A stretch of DNA of 64,000 nt from the NCBI GenBank assembly GCA_009761415.1, contig QUOL01000007.1, positions 806,001 through 870,000 on the forward strand, read 5' to 3'. This DNA comes from Sarcomyxa edulis (Eukaryota; Basidiomycota; Agaricomycetes; Agaricales; Mycenaceae). This document shows positions 17,387 through 29,800 of the stretch, piece after piece; position 1 is the stretch's first letter; each line of letters starts with the position of its first letter. The position numbers and the translations under genes are program-made. Under the pieces are notes generated by a model. That model worked only from the letters and a program-made list of their open reading frames with translations, searched no databases and had not been told where the DNA came from.

Positions 17387-17446
17387 TGCTTATCGATGTG
17401 CACGTGCGGGTATTTATAAGAGATTGCCACCTTTCTCAGGCTTTCT
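17387..17446 (+). promoter_or_regulatory. copy A proximal promoter block shared with copies C and E
   Basis: Contains the palindromic E-box-like CACGTG (17401-17406) inside TGCACGTGC, then a TATA-like TATTTATAAG (17411-17420) about 100 bp before the ATG. The same block precedes copies C and E almost base for base, but not B, D, F or G. Its role as a promoter is inferred from position and from the TATA-like sequence. Confidence 0.6.
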
Positions 17447-17515
17447 TCCGCTTCTTCACGCACGCGTGCCACTCCCCCTCAAAAGCCCCCAAACTCGAGA
17501 CTCACTCAACAACTC

Positions 17516-20500
17516 ATGCCTCCTCGAATGGCAACTAGAAAACGTCCTCTGGAACAACCAGAAAATCCTCGCCCAACGAAACGCGTCGCAACCACCCTTG
17601 CGTCGTCTTCGACGCGTCCACAATCTGCGGGCAACGTCGAGAACGACAAGTCCAGCGTTCTCAGTAAAGTCGACACTACGGTCTCTAGATACCTGTACGA
17701 ATATTGTCTTGAAAGAGACGCGTTCGACAAACTCCAACCACAAACAAAGCCCCGTATCCTCCGCGACATATTCCGACTCATCGTTGTTCGATCCGGAGAG
17801 ATGCTCAATCCGAACCTCCACGAGATGGTAGCTGACGCGGAATACAGTCAGAAATGGGCTGCATTTGTGCAAGCTCATCCAGACTTGGTCGATGTCCTGC
17901 TGGAATGCTGGGCATTGAACCCTCCGTCCTTCAATAGGGTCCTCCAGTTAGGTGCGTTTATGATGAATTTCGGAATCTCGTCCTGTGTTCAATCGACATC
18001 GTTGGTCTTAGAATATCTTCAAAAGCCGAAGCCACAACCTGCAACAGCTAAGGAACGTCTGTCTAGATGTAAAGATACTCGAGGTGTGTTATCACTATCT
18101 ATTCTCCTCCCCAGTAGGTCATCTATGCTCTGCAGCGATGCTCTCTTCTTGGTCAGAAGAGTTTCGCGGCGGCTCAGCCAAGTTGTTGCACAATACTCTC
18201 AGGAGCTATCTGAAGAATGACACCGGCTGCATTCCCTACGCCCGTTATGCCGCGCTTCTTCAATCGACAGGAACTGGCAAGTCTCGCATGAATGATGAGC
18301 TCGCTAAAAGCATAGTCTATATTCCTGTCAATCTCGCAGTTCAGGGTCGCAATCGTAAGTTCGCAACTGTTTGCCGTCACGATGCTCAGGATCCGGACCA
18401 ATACTCTTCCTTTTCTTTTTCAGCAACTAGGGGTATCTGTCCACCTCCAGATAACCAGAAATTTCAAGACTGGTTTTGGCGCAACACTCACAAAAATCCC
18501 ACGCAGCAGATTTTGCGAGAACATTACGAAGGGTTTGTTTTTGGACTTGTGACTACGACGAAGAATCGTTTGGAGAAGATACAAGATGCAGACAGTATGT
18601 GGTCCTTTGTATTGTCCTCGTCTTGACTTCTAATAAGCATTGGATTCAGAGACCATCCCTGGAAAGAGTGCTCTGTCCAGCGCGACGTGTGTCAAGTCAG
18701 CGACGCTAGATCGCCTTTCCATACTGGCTAAACAATTTCGGGCTCAGATGTCTGCGATGAAGTTAAATGACGTCGACGAGCCAGTATTAGAGTATGGAGA
18801 GTGCCGAGAGAGATTTTATACCGACGTCATGGCAGAAGCTGAGAAGGTCCGTAGGTCACTTTTCTCGTCTGTTCAAATCCTGAATATCCACATTTGTTCG
18901 CAGTTTTCTGCAGGTCTAGGCAAACCTGTCGATGTGGAAAATGCCGGTAATGCCCTTCGTGATTTCCTCGACCCTCAGCGTCTATGCGCGGAAGAACCTC
19001 TTCTCGTGATATGCTTCGATGACGCGAATTCATTGACGTGCTCGATAGAGAGACGACTATCGTACACTCATTTCTCAGAATTACGCCGTGCGCTTCACCC
19101 ATTGAACAACTTATCGTTCTTCTCCCTCTTCGTATCTACTGGTGGACAGTTGCAGGAAATTTCTCCAGACTCTTATACCTTCGATCCGTCGAACAGGGTT
19201 CAAATAGAAGTGGTGAACCTGTTTTCACCCATCACCGAAGTAGGTTTCGACGACTTCGCGGAGCGTGTTCCCGCAGATGGGAGTTGGTCACTCGATTGCC
19301 TTGCGTCTACACACTACATAGCCCACTTGGGACGTGCACTGTGAGATCTTGCCCGTAATCATTATCTTATATGTGCTAATCGTTTCGTCTCTCAGATTTC
19401 CTACACGTTACGATAACAGCTTACCCAGAGACCGCATCGGAATTGTCGACTTTGCGCGCGGTAGACTCTTGGGATATAGATTCTCCACCTCATCCATGCC
19501 GTGGCCGGAGTTCAAAGACGACAAAAAGCTCGCATGTCTCGACGTGCGTTTGTGCTTGGAATTCCGAGGCTCGCACTGGATCGATCGGTCGGAGGAATGC
19601 AATCAAATGGAACACCACGCGCGTCTATGCGTCTCCGCAACGCGTGGGTTCAAAGAGATGTTCACCGTCGCTCCTTCGGAGCCACTCCTAGCTGAAGCTG
19701 CCTCTCTGGGTATGGGGCGGTGGGGTGCTGCCAAAACGCTTTTGACTCACATCAGGACTTCTCATCTTGATGCTGGCGCTCGAGGGGAGCTCGTTGTGGC
19801 GCTACTCGCTCTCCTCGCTAGGGACAACGCACTTCGGAAACTCAAGCCTCCCTTGGATCCACCGAACGTCTCGAAGCTCAAAAACAACAGCAAATATGCA
19901 GAGCATCTCAAGGCAGACGGTGCACAACGCGTGGTTCGTGTCATAGACTTCCTCGAGGCGCTACTTCCACAGTCGTGCCACGAACAATTGGAGAATCACA
20001 CCCCGTCCGAATGTTTCACTCCGGATGCTTCGACGAACACATTAGAAGAGACGTTCAGGCACGCGCATATCTGGTTCAACCACTTCGTCAAAGTGCACGA
20101 CTTCAACGGAGCTCACGACCATCTTTGGCAATTTCTCGTTCGTGGCGCTGCTGTGATCTGCACCAACAATGGCAGCATCAACATGCTCATCCCTATCCTG
20201 TTCAATAATCGTCTCTGCGAAGCGAATGTTTCTGCCATCTTGATCCAGGTGAGGAATGATCCATCGGACAAGGCCCAGATCAAATATGGTGCTTTCGAGA
20301 ACATGAATCCTTTTGGGTCTGGGGGCATATTTTCTGAGAAGGTAACAGCTCCCCGGCCCGTGATTCGTATGGTCTTTGCCCTAGCGTCAGATAGACCTAG
20401 CGTCGAATTCGGTCCCTCGGCCTCATGTAGTTCAGCGCCTTCTCGTCTGAAAAAGAAATCGAAACCAAAAACCGTTACGTCCTCCACTTCTGCTTGGGCA

Positions 20501-20743
20501 CCGGGGCAATCTTACAAGCCAAGATTCACGGGTTTTGATGTTTGGTGCGCTGGTGCCAGCTCCCAGATTTTTCGGGTCATTGATCCCAACGACGACCATG
20601 TTTATTGGGAGTTGCTCGAACGCACACGCGACAACTATGATCCGTATACCGACACATTTGGATCGGTTCAAGATATGGATGACCGTGCTACCGCAAGGCG
20701 TGCGATGCATCGAGGGGCACAATCCATGCTAGGACATCATTGA
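17516..20743 (+). CDS. copy A: P-loop NTPase with C-terminal REase-like region (CR-type family), degenerate motifs
   Basis: First of seven paralogues; seven exons give roughly 960 residues. The N terminus 'MPPRMATRKRPLEQPENPRP' followed by TKR resembles a bipartite nuclear localisation signal. Introns lie near 17952-18011, 18086-18136, 18355-18421, 18595-18650, 18847-18901 and 19340-19395, all GT...AG. The NTPase core has Walker A 'QSTGTGKSRMND' (about 18265-18290) and Walker B 'LLVICFDDAN' (about 19000-19028), then 'SLFVSTGGQLQE'. The C-terminal exon ends with a REase-like strand pair 'GSINMLIPIL' and 'ILIQVRND' (about 20170-20260). The expected acid is Asn and the QxK lysine is Arg, so catalysis is doubtful. 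The middle exons are nearly identical to copy B, the last third to copy D. The promoter is of the C/E type. Function is unknown; the Crinkler/RHS-type NTPase-nuclease assignment is inferred from motif order. Confidence 0.8.
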
Positions 20744-21299
20744 CGTTCCCTCGACGATCGTTTGGACAACAGAACGGTGGATGAAGAATCTCGGAGGTGC
20801 AGATTCCTGTCTGTATTTGCTACCCAGTGCTCTTCCGATCCTCGCTAAAAATGTACTATGTGTTTCCGCGACGTCGAGTTCCTAGATCGGTTTTAGCCCG
20901 AGGCGCTGTACGATGTGACAGACATAACAACAATATGCTTAGCTTGTCCAAATCCGTCTTTGTATACTACGCAACACATCTATGTATAGACGGGTAATAC
21001 AGTGACTGGATATGCTATTACAATTACGCCTTCCCAGCACCTCGCCTGGCATAATTGAACAACATTGTTCTGATGTCCGGCCCAAGAAATTAACGGCTGG
21101 GCCATAATACGAGATGTCTACAATCTCGGAGGTGCAGGTTCTTTCGTAGGTTCGCTATTCTCTCGAGTTGTTCACTGGCGGTCCATTACAATTTTTCATC
21201 AGTTCGAGCTCGTGTCCTGCGCTATGTAGCGCCGTAAGAAACATGAATGTCAACATTTTATTTGAAACCAAACTGTACATCGCATCACGTATAGATGGA
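20744..21299. repeat. 3' flank of copy A with two relics of the C/E-type 3' untranslated motif
   Basis: The sequence ATCTCGGAGGTGCAG occurs near 20788-20803 and again near 21122-21138. The second lies in a longer stretch (about 21095-21155) that resembles the 3' flank right after the stop codons of copies C (about 30388-30440) and E (about 43220-43275): a 'GGGCCAT.ATACG.GATGTCT' lead, the motif, then TTTCGTAG. This suggests the end of a lost family member or repeated 3' flank. No gene is visible here. Confidence 0.5.
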
Positions 21300-21785
21300 T
21301 AGATATCGGGCTACTAGACATCACTTCCAGTCTGGCCCACGCGACGCGACTGTAGTCACGTGTACAGGCATCAGCCCTGCCAGTGAGTTGCTTTGAAGTT
21401 TTTGGACAGTTGAGCTGAGTTGACCACTGGCAAATTTTCATCTTCTAATTTTGCTGCCTCTCTGTCTCGGCTAGTGCACCTACAACGATGGACCATGCCT
21501 CTTAGTCCGCACAACTATCAAGAGCTCTCATATTTGGCCCGGATGAACAGGACACGGACCAAGTCTCAACTCGACCTTGAATCCGTTGATCTGGACTGTC
21601 GTCAATGCGCAAGACGCACAGGGCAGTCCGAGATATAGTGGTATCCAATCCGCCTACGTTAACGTCTTCGTAAGTAAGCTTTGTCTCTTGACTGCAAAAC
21701 TGACCCCAGGCTACCGGCAACCAATACCGTTTTTATACACAGCGAGCAGCATCTTCTATCACCGGAAGAGCTTTCTAAAATTCTC
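21300..21785 (+). pseudogene. broken duplicate of the FAN1 promoter and 5' exons
   Basis: Reading +, this segment follows the FAN1 5' region (read - from about 54800 to 54330) through promoter, first exon, first intron and start of exon two. Matching landmarks include GCGACGCGACTGTAGTCACG in the promoter (FAN1 has GCGACGTGACTATAGTCAC), the start context ACGATGG, 'CTCATATTTGGCCCGGATG', 'TTGACTGCAAAACTGACCCC' in the intron, and 'GCAGCATCTTCTATCACCGG' in exon two. The FAN1 codon CAG six codons into the protein is TAG here, and several small indels break the frame further, so it is a pseudogene fragment. It stops just inside exon two. It lies between copies A and B in the opposite orientation to FAN1. 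Confidence 0.8.
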
Positions 21786-22616
21786 ATCTGTGACCTCTAG
21801 CCAAAGCAACAGCACCCTGACACTGTTTACTTGGACCTAGATCTATCAATCCGAGTCATCCACTACAGCGCTTTCCGGATTACTCGATAGTCCTCGCCAA
21901 GACTACGAAAACAAAAATTCACTCTGGCACTGTATGTCTCATTATCTCACTTTTCTTTGTTCTGTCATCAACCTAGAAACCCGCTTCAGTTCAGAATCAC
22001 AATATCATCCGTGAGTTTGTCAGCTGTTCCATCACTCGAGTACTCAAGTTTTCATTCAAATCGAACTAAAACGAAATCAGACGAACTTCGAAAAACATAT
22101 TGTTCTTTTTACCTCAATATTACTAGATCTACGACTAAAAGTGGCCTAAAATATCGAGTTAGATCGAATAAAAGGATCTAGATCGAATTTTTGACAGGAC
22201 TCTATCTACTTCGAATTGCTTCGAACTGGCCCAACGCGTTTCTCACTGGGTGGCGACAACTCACTGGGTGGCGACAACTCACTCTTGAGGAGATGAACAT
22301 CTGGAAAATCGACACATGCAGTAGGCCAGATCGAGGAGATAGCATTGCGATTGACATTGACAGATGCGCCCAACTATCAGCGAATACGGAAACGACGGAA
22401 ACGACTACTTCCTGTTCACATCTGTCTACTTCTGGTTCATATTGCCCCTAATCATATGTCTATCGACCGCTTCCCGTCGCCTTGCAAATGCGTACACATC
22501 CTGCTTCGCCCCGAACGATACCTCTACCCTTTGAGAATGGGTTAGCTGGGATACTAAGGTAGCCCTCGATTATCTCGTGTACGGAGGGTATCAGTGTCTC
22601 TTCGATTTACGAAGAC
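21786..22616. other. intergenic sequence with a short tandem duplication
   Basis: No gene is supported. An 18 bp unit beginning TCACTGGGTGG is repeated head to tail at 22243-22260 and 22261-22278, with a partial third copy after it. The stretch at about 22080-22190 is AT-rich with several GATCTAGATC-like motifs, which I cannot assign. Confidence 0.4.
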
Positions 22617-22725
22617 CATCGTATGATGTGCGTTCGGCGAGTCGGACAACGAGGGTTTGATTTCTCGATAGGAAGGTGCAGAGCATCGCACCAACGCCAG
22701 AGAATGGACGGAAGAAGGGATAGGG
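22617..22725 (-). repeat. duplicated short coding-like relic (partner at 54934-55045)
   Basis: About 110 bp match the sequence between FAN1 and copy G in the same orientation. Both translate on the minus strand without stops as 'PFFRPFS.VGAMLC.FL.RNQ' followed by '.L.VRLAERT.Y', with substitutions at several positions. It looks like a piece of an exon from an unrecognised gene that was copied together with the FAN1 fragment nearby, although its orientation relative to that fragment differs from the 54-55 kb arrangement. Confidence 0.5.
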
Positions 22726-23183
22726 CCTCGTATACTCGATACGGCGTGGCTTGCGCAAGGTGAAGCCAGGTTCACCGACAATTCGATACTGAAGGGCTTA
22801 GTATATTTCATGTGTCCTTGTTTGATAATCTCTCTTTCCTTTTACAGTCACTGCGTCTATCTATTCAGCTTTGTTAACTCTTGTCTGTATCTTGTGAGAT
22901 GTATCCTTCAGCATATCTATTACCTTCCTTTCTTTAGCTCCCCAGATACCCTATATAAATTTGAGTCATGAAGCATGGAGCTTGAAAGCTTGAAAGCTAA
23001 GCTTGACCAAAGCTTGACTCTTTGACTCGTACTATAGGACTGTTACAACTCAGCGTTCGCCGTCGGGACTCGGGACTTCGGAACGCCGAGTTGTTGACCG
23101 CCTTGGTGACATCGTGACATCGTGACGAAACCAGTGATTCACAACTCAAGACTCCGATCAGTCTCACTCTCACTCCGCCACTC

Positions 23184-26100
23184 ATGCCTCCTCGAATTCC
23201 CAGAAAACGTCCTCTGGAGAATCCAGAGAACCCTCGCCCAACGAAGCGCGTAACAAGGAAAGCTACTTCTTGTTCGCCGTGTCCACACAACATCCATCCC
23301 GATAAATCCAGCGCTTCGAAGATGAGCAAAGTCGACAGTGCTGTCTCCGAATTCCTAGATGTATATTCAATTGAAAGAGATAACTTCGACAAACTCAAGC
23401 CAAAATCAAGGGACGGCGTTCTCCGCGACATATTCCGACTCATCGTCGTTCGATCCGGCGAGATGCTGAATCCGAACCTCCACGAGATGGTAGCTGACGC
23501 GGGATACAGTCAGCAATGGGCTGCATTTGTGCAAGCTCATCCAGATTTGGTCGATGTCCTGCTGGAATGCTGGTCATTGAATCCTCCGTCCTTCAGCAGG
23601 GTTCTCCAGTTAGGTGCGTTCCTGATGAATCTCGAAATCTCGTCTTGTATTCAATCGACATCATTGATCGTAGAATATCTTCAAAAGCCGAAGCCACAAT
23701 CTGCAACAGCAAAGGAACGTCTATCCAGATGTAAAGATTGTCGAGGTGTGTAATGACAATATCTATTCTCCTCCTCAGAAAGTCATCTATGCTCTGCAGC
23801 GATGCTCTCTTCTTGGTCAGAAGAGTTTCGCGGCGGCTCAGCCAAGTTGTTGCACAATACTCTCAGGAGCTATCTGAAGAATGACACCGGCTGCATTCCC
23901 TACGCCCGTTATGCCGCGCTTCTTCAATCGACGGGAACTGGCAAGTCTCGCATGAATGATGAGCTCGCTAAAAGTATAGTCTATATTCCTGTCAATCTCG
24001 CAGTTCAAGGTCGCAATCGTAAGTTCGCAATTGCTTGCCATCACGATGCTCAGGATCCGGACCAATACTCTTCCTTTTTCAGCAACTAGGGGAATCTGTC
24101 CACCTCCAGATAACCAGAAATTCCAGGACTGGTTTTGGCGCAAGTCACTCAGCAATCCTACGCAGCAGATTTTGCGAGAACATTATGAAGGATTTGTTTT
24201 TGGTCTTGTGACTGTGACGAAGAATCGTTTGGAGCAGATACAAGATGCAGACGGTATGTGGTCCTTTGTATCGTCCTCAACTTGGCTTTGAATACGCATT
24301 GGATTCAGAGATCATCCCTGGCAAGAGTACGTTGTCCAAAGCGACGTGTGTCAAGTCGGCGACGCTAGATCGCCTTTCAATGCTGGCTAGACAATTTCGG
24401 ACTGAGATGTCTGCGATGAAGTTGAACGACGTCGACGAGCCAGTGTTAGAGTATGGAGAGTACCGAGAGAGATTCTATACCGACGTCATGTCAGAAGCTG
24501 AGAAGGTCCGTAGGTCACTTTTCTCGTTTGTTCAAATCCCTGATTAGCCAACATATCTTTGCAGTTTTCCGCACGTCAAGGCAAACTTGTCGATGTGGAA
24601 AATGCCGGTAATGCCCTCCGTGATTTTCTCGACCCTCGGCATCTATGCGCGGAAGAACCTCTTCTCGTGATATGCTTCGACGACGCGAATTCATTGACGT
24701 GCTCGATAGAGAGACGACTATCGTACACTTATTTCTCGGAATTGCGCCGTGCGCTTCACCCCTTGAACAACTTACCGTTCTTCTCCCTCTTCGTATCTAC
24801 TGGTGGACAATTGCAGGAAGTTTCTCCAGACTTTTATACCTTCGATCCGTCGAACAGGGTTCAACTAGAAGTGGTGAACCTGTTTTCACCCATCACCGAA
24901 GTAGGTTTCGACGACTTCGCGGAGTGTGTTCCCGCAGATGGGAGTTGGTCACTCGATCGCCTTGCGTCTACACACTACATAGCCCACTTAGGGCGTGCCC
25001 TGTGAGAGATCGACCATCTTCATCGTCATATACGTTCTAATTGTTTCGTCTCTCAGATTTCCTGCACGTTACGATAACAGCTTACCCGGAGACCGCACCG
25101 ACATTGTCGACTTTGCGCGTGGTAGACTCTTGGGACACCGATTTTCCACCTCATCCATGCCGTGGCCGGAATTCAAAGACGACGAAAAGCTCGCATGTCT
25201 TGACGTGCGTTTGTGCTTGGAGTTTCGAGGCACACACTGGATCGATCGGTCGGAGGAATGCAATCAAATGGAACACCACGCGCGTCTATGCGTCTCCGCA
25301 ACGCGTGGGTTCAAAGAGATGTTCACCGTCGCTCCTTCGGAGCCACTGCTAGCTGAAGCTGCCTCTCTGGGTATGGGGCGGTGGGGTGCTGCCAAAACGC
25401 TTTTGACTCACATCAGGACTTCTCATCTTGATGCTGGCGCTCGAGGGGAGCTCGTTGTGGCGCTACTCGCTCTCCTCGCTAGGGACAACGCACTTCGAAC
25501 CTCCAAGCCTTCCCTGGATCCACCGACCGTCTCGAAGCTCAAAGTCAGTGACAAATATGCAGATCGTTTAAAGAAAGACGGAGCACAGCGCGTGGTCCGT
25601 GTTATGGATTTTCTCCAGGCATTGCTCTCGCAAACGTGCCACGAACAATTGGAGAATCATATCCCGTCGGAATGTCTCACTCCAGATGCCTCGATGGAGA
25701 CGTTGGGAGAGACATTCAAGCACGCACACATTTGGTTCAATCACTTTGTCAGGGTGCACGACGTTGACGGAGTCAACGAAGACCATCTTTGGCGGTTCCT
25801 CGTTCGTGGAGCTGGCATCATCTGCACCAACAACAGCAGTATCAATATCATCATTCCTATCCTGTTCAATAATCGTCTCTGCGCGGATAATCTCTCTGCC
25901 ATCCTGATTCAAGTCAAGAACAATCGATCGTATAAAGCTAACATCAATTGTGGTCCCTTCGAGAGCATGAATCCCTTTGACATATTCTCTGAAACGGTGA
26001 AGTCTCCCCGGCCTCTCATTCGTATGATATTTGCCCTAGCATCAGATTCACCTGCTGTCGAATTCGGTCTCCCGGTCTCACCTCCCACGGCGTCTTCTCG

Positions 26101-26404
26101 TGAGACGAAGAAATCAACCCCGAAACCGACATCGAAACCAAAACCGTCTCTCACACTAAACCATAAATTCCAATCCGACAAGCCAAAATATACAGCTTAC
26201 GATATCCGGTGCGCCGGTGCTAGCTCCGAAATCTTTCGAGTCATGGACCCCAACGACGACAACCTTTACCAAGAGCTTCTCCAACGCATTCGCTCTAACT
26301 ATGATCCACACACGACTCAGTATGATTCGGTAGAAAATATGGCTGACCGCGCTACAGCACGGCGTGCGATGCATCCGGGCGCACTAGCAGCGGTGGCACA
26401 TTAG
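23184..26404 (+). CDS. copy B: P-loop NTPase with C-terminal REase-like region, degenerate motifs
   Basis: Second paralogue, with the same exon plan as copy A. It begins 'MPPRIPRKRPLENPENPRP' plus TKR (NLS-like). Walker A 'QSTGTGKSRMND' lies near 23925-23950 and Walker B 'LLVICFDDAN' near 24660-24690. The C-terminal signature is 'SSINIIIPIL' and 'ILIQVKNN' (about 25835-25920): the lysine is kept but the acidic position is Asn. The 190 bp around Walker A and about 250 bp of the last exon (around 25240-25500) are almost identical to copy A, whereas the final third is closest to copy F ('VNEDHL', 'AGIICTNN'). Its promoter differs from those of A, C and E: a GTGACATC repeat lies at about 23106-23130. 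It is followed head to tail by copy C at 437 bp distance. All joints keep frame, so the gene looks intact. Confidence 0.8.
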
Positions 26405-26715
26405 TATCTCGTTGCTACCGCCGTTGTGCAATCTAATCTAAAGACTGGTCACTGGAAAGCTGAGATCGATTCGGCCGTGCTGGAGGCTCTATACTAAATC
26501 CTTCCACGCTACTTTTTTGCATACACACTTGATCAAGTTTTCGTCCTTACCTTTTATCTCTGTATATTACATATGGTCTCTGCTTTGGAATCGCTCGTAA
26601 TTTGTTGTGCAATCACATTGAATCACACGCTTTATTCCTTTCCAATGTTCGGATGGTCTCTACTTATCATGGCAGTGCTCCTGCTCGCTTATCGATTATT
26701 GATTCAATGATTATC

Positions 26716-26768
26716 TGTTATCGATGTGCACGTGCGGGTATTTATAAGAGATTGCCACCTTTCTCACG
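26716..26768 (+). promoter_or_regulatory. copy C proximal promoter block shared with A and E
   Basis: CACGTG at 26729-26734 followed by the TATA-like TATTTATAAG at about 26739-26748, roughly 95-110 bp before the copy C ATG. GATA-like TTATCG repeats lie just upstream (about 26690-26722). The block is the same as that of copies A and E. Confidence 0.6.
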
Positions 26769-26841
26769 AATATCAGGCTTTCTTCCGCTCCTTCACGCGC
26801 GCGTGCCACTCCCCTCGCACTCAAAATTTACTTCGCCACTC

Positions 26842-29800
26842 ATGCCTCCTCGAATGGCTACTAGAAAACGTCCTCTGGAACAACCAGACAATCCTCGTCC
26901 AACAAAACGCGTCGCAACTACCCTTGCATCGTCTTCGACGCATCCACAATCTGCAAACAACGTCGAGCCCAACAAGTCCAGCGCACTCCGCAAAGTTGAC
27001 ATTGCTGTCTCTGAATTTCTAGACATATATTCTATTGACAGAGATCAGTTCGATAAACTCAAGCCAACATCAAAGAACGGCGTTCTCCGCGACATATTCC
27101 GGCTCATCGTCGTTCGATCTGGGGAAACGCTCGATCCGAAGCTCCACGAGATGGTAGCTGATGAGAATTACAGTGCGAGATGGGATGCCTTTGTGGAAGC
27201 ACATCCAGATTTTGTTGATGTCTTGCTGGAGTGCTGGTCATTGGTCCCTCCGTCCTTCAACAAGATTCTTCACCTCGGTGCGTTTATAGTCAAGCTAGCA
27301 GTTCTGACTTGAACTGAACGACATCATACTGTAGACTATCTTCTGAAGCCCAAGCCACAACCTAGAACACCAGAATCTTCTTATGCAAGTTCAGCAGATT
27401 ATAATGGTCCGTGTCCCCCTTTTTTTGGTCCTCAGACGACTTGAATAATCGTGATCTGCAGCTGCGGTCGAGTCCTGGTCTAAAACATTTCGTGGCAACT
27501 CCGCTCAATTGTTGCATGATACTCTCAGATCCTATCTGGATACTAGCACCACAGGTGATCTTCCTTACGCCAATTGTTTCCCGTTTGTCCAATCGTCGGG
27601 GACTGGCAAGTCTCGTACGTTCGACGAACTCGCTAAGACCATCATTTGTATTACTTTGAATCTTGGAGAAAAGAGTGAGAACTGTGAGTTGGCTCGCTTT
27701 CTCTCACTTTCCTCGGGGTGTAATCTGATGGTTTCCCCCTTTCAGCCGGGAGCATTCAATTTCCACCTGCTGATAGTGACAAAAGTCGAAAATTCATGGT
27801 GAAGAAAAGTGGCTCCCAGGAGGAGCTCCAGATCCGCTATGAGGGTTGGACTGTCGGCTGCTTGATTGTGTCGAAGAGACGTTTTCGAGAGATACAAGAC
27901 TCTAACGGTATGCACTCCTTTCTTACTGAGTCACCAGTCCGATCCCTGATCAAAACTGTCAACGTAGATGAGATCCTCGGCCCGGACGCTATTAGCAAAG
28001 AAAAGGATCGCAAATCTGCGACTTTGAAACGTGTTTCCTTATTGGCCGAAGAGTTTAGAGCTAAAATGTCGGCAGTGACTACGTTGCCTGGGGCAGAGGA
28101 GAGCAAGTACGGAGAGTATCGAGAGGCGTTTTATGACGAGGTCATCATGGAAGCCGAGAAGGTTCGAGTATCAATCTTTACACCCGCTCAGTTACTGGCT
28201 AATGCTCATTTTTTCCTAGTTTATCAGCAATGCAGTCGCAAGTGATCCTGTCATACCTTCCCCCACTGTCGCGCCTTCCCCCACTGCGACACCTCCCCCC
28301 ACTGCCGCATCCCCAGACATCGCCCCAAGTTCACCCACTCGCCGCTACATCAACAAGGCAGGGAGCCAAGAGACAGGCGATCAGAGTGTAGAAGATGCTG
28401 GCAAGGCCATGTTTGACTTCCTTGACCCCTGTGGTGTATGCAAGAAAGAACCTCTCCTCGTGATATGCTTTGATGAAGCACATTGTTTGACCGACGAGAT
28501 CCCGCATCAGTCATACACATGTTTTTCAGAGCTGCGGCGTGCGTTCCGCGCTTTGACCCCTTTCCCTATCTTGTTCGCCTTCCTTTCGACTGGCGGCAAG
28601 TTCCACCAATTTTCGCCAGACTATACTTTCGATGCGTCCAACCGGATTCAAAGACGGGTGTTAGACTTGCTTCCGCCCTTCACCGAAGTAGGCTTCGACG
28701 AGTTCGCGCCTCTGGTTGTTGCGGATGGGAGTTGGACACTCGATCATCTTGCGTCTACACACCACACGTCCCATTTAGGACGCTCTTTGTAAGGGTCCCT
28801 ATTGATATCGTAAACCTACTTGTTCTGATTTTCCTCCCTTCCTTCCATTCAGATTCCCCTCACATTACGATAACGGTACGCAGATTGTCCGGGAAAGAAT
28901 CGGTGGATTTGCGCGCGTCAAATTATTGGGAGACCCGGTCAGCAATGGCCATCTTACTGACGAGCAAAAGCTTGCATGTATACTCCTGCGTTTGTGCGTG
29001 GAATTCAGAGGGACCCATTGGCTTGATCGATTGCCGGAACGGATTCAAGTAGAACGTCACCTGCGTTTATGCCTCTCCGCAACGGCTGGTTTCAAGTATA
29101 TGTTCACGATCTCTCCTTCCGAGCCGCTACTAGCTGACGCGGCCTTCAGCGCTATGGCTGGGTGGAGTGCTGCTGCTGCGCTTTTGACCCACATCAAATC
29201 CTCCTATCTTAGTTCTGGCGAACGAGGGGAGCTCATTGTGGCGTTGCTCGCTCTTCTCGCTAGGGACCAGGCCACCCTTCGCAATGTACCGCTTGAACTG
29301 GATCCACCAGCCTCGGAGAACCAAGACAGCCGGGCAAAGGGCAAAGGGAAGGCCGAGGCCGACGTTGAGACGAAGAGCAGGGGCGATGATGTCAATGAAC
29401 TCGAGAAAGATGGGCAACAGCGCGTGGTACGTGTCATAGATTTTCTCAAGGCGCTACTTCCGGAGTCGTGCCACGAACAACTGAAGAATCACACTCCGTA
29501 TGAATGTTCCACTCCGGACGCATCGACGAAGACATTAGAGGAGACGTTCGAGCATGCCCACATTTATTTCAACCATTTCATCAAGGTGCGCGACTTCAAG
29601 GTAGTCGGGGAAGAATTCCTCTGGCACTACATCGTTCGCGGTGCTGCTATAATCTGCGCCAACAATCACGGCGGGATTGATATCCTCATTCCGATTCTTT
29701 TCAACAATCGCCTTCGCAAAGAGAACGTCTCTGCCATCTTGATCCAAGTCAAGAACGACCCACATTACACGAGTAAAATCAATTATGACATCCTCGATTC

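Noticed and set aside
28256..28309. CRISPR-like short repeats
   Set aside because: The units are directly adjacent, in frame and code a Pro-rich linker; there are no spacers. It is a coding minisatellite.
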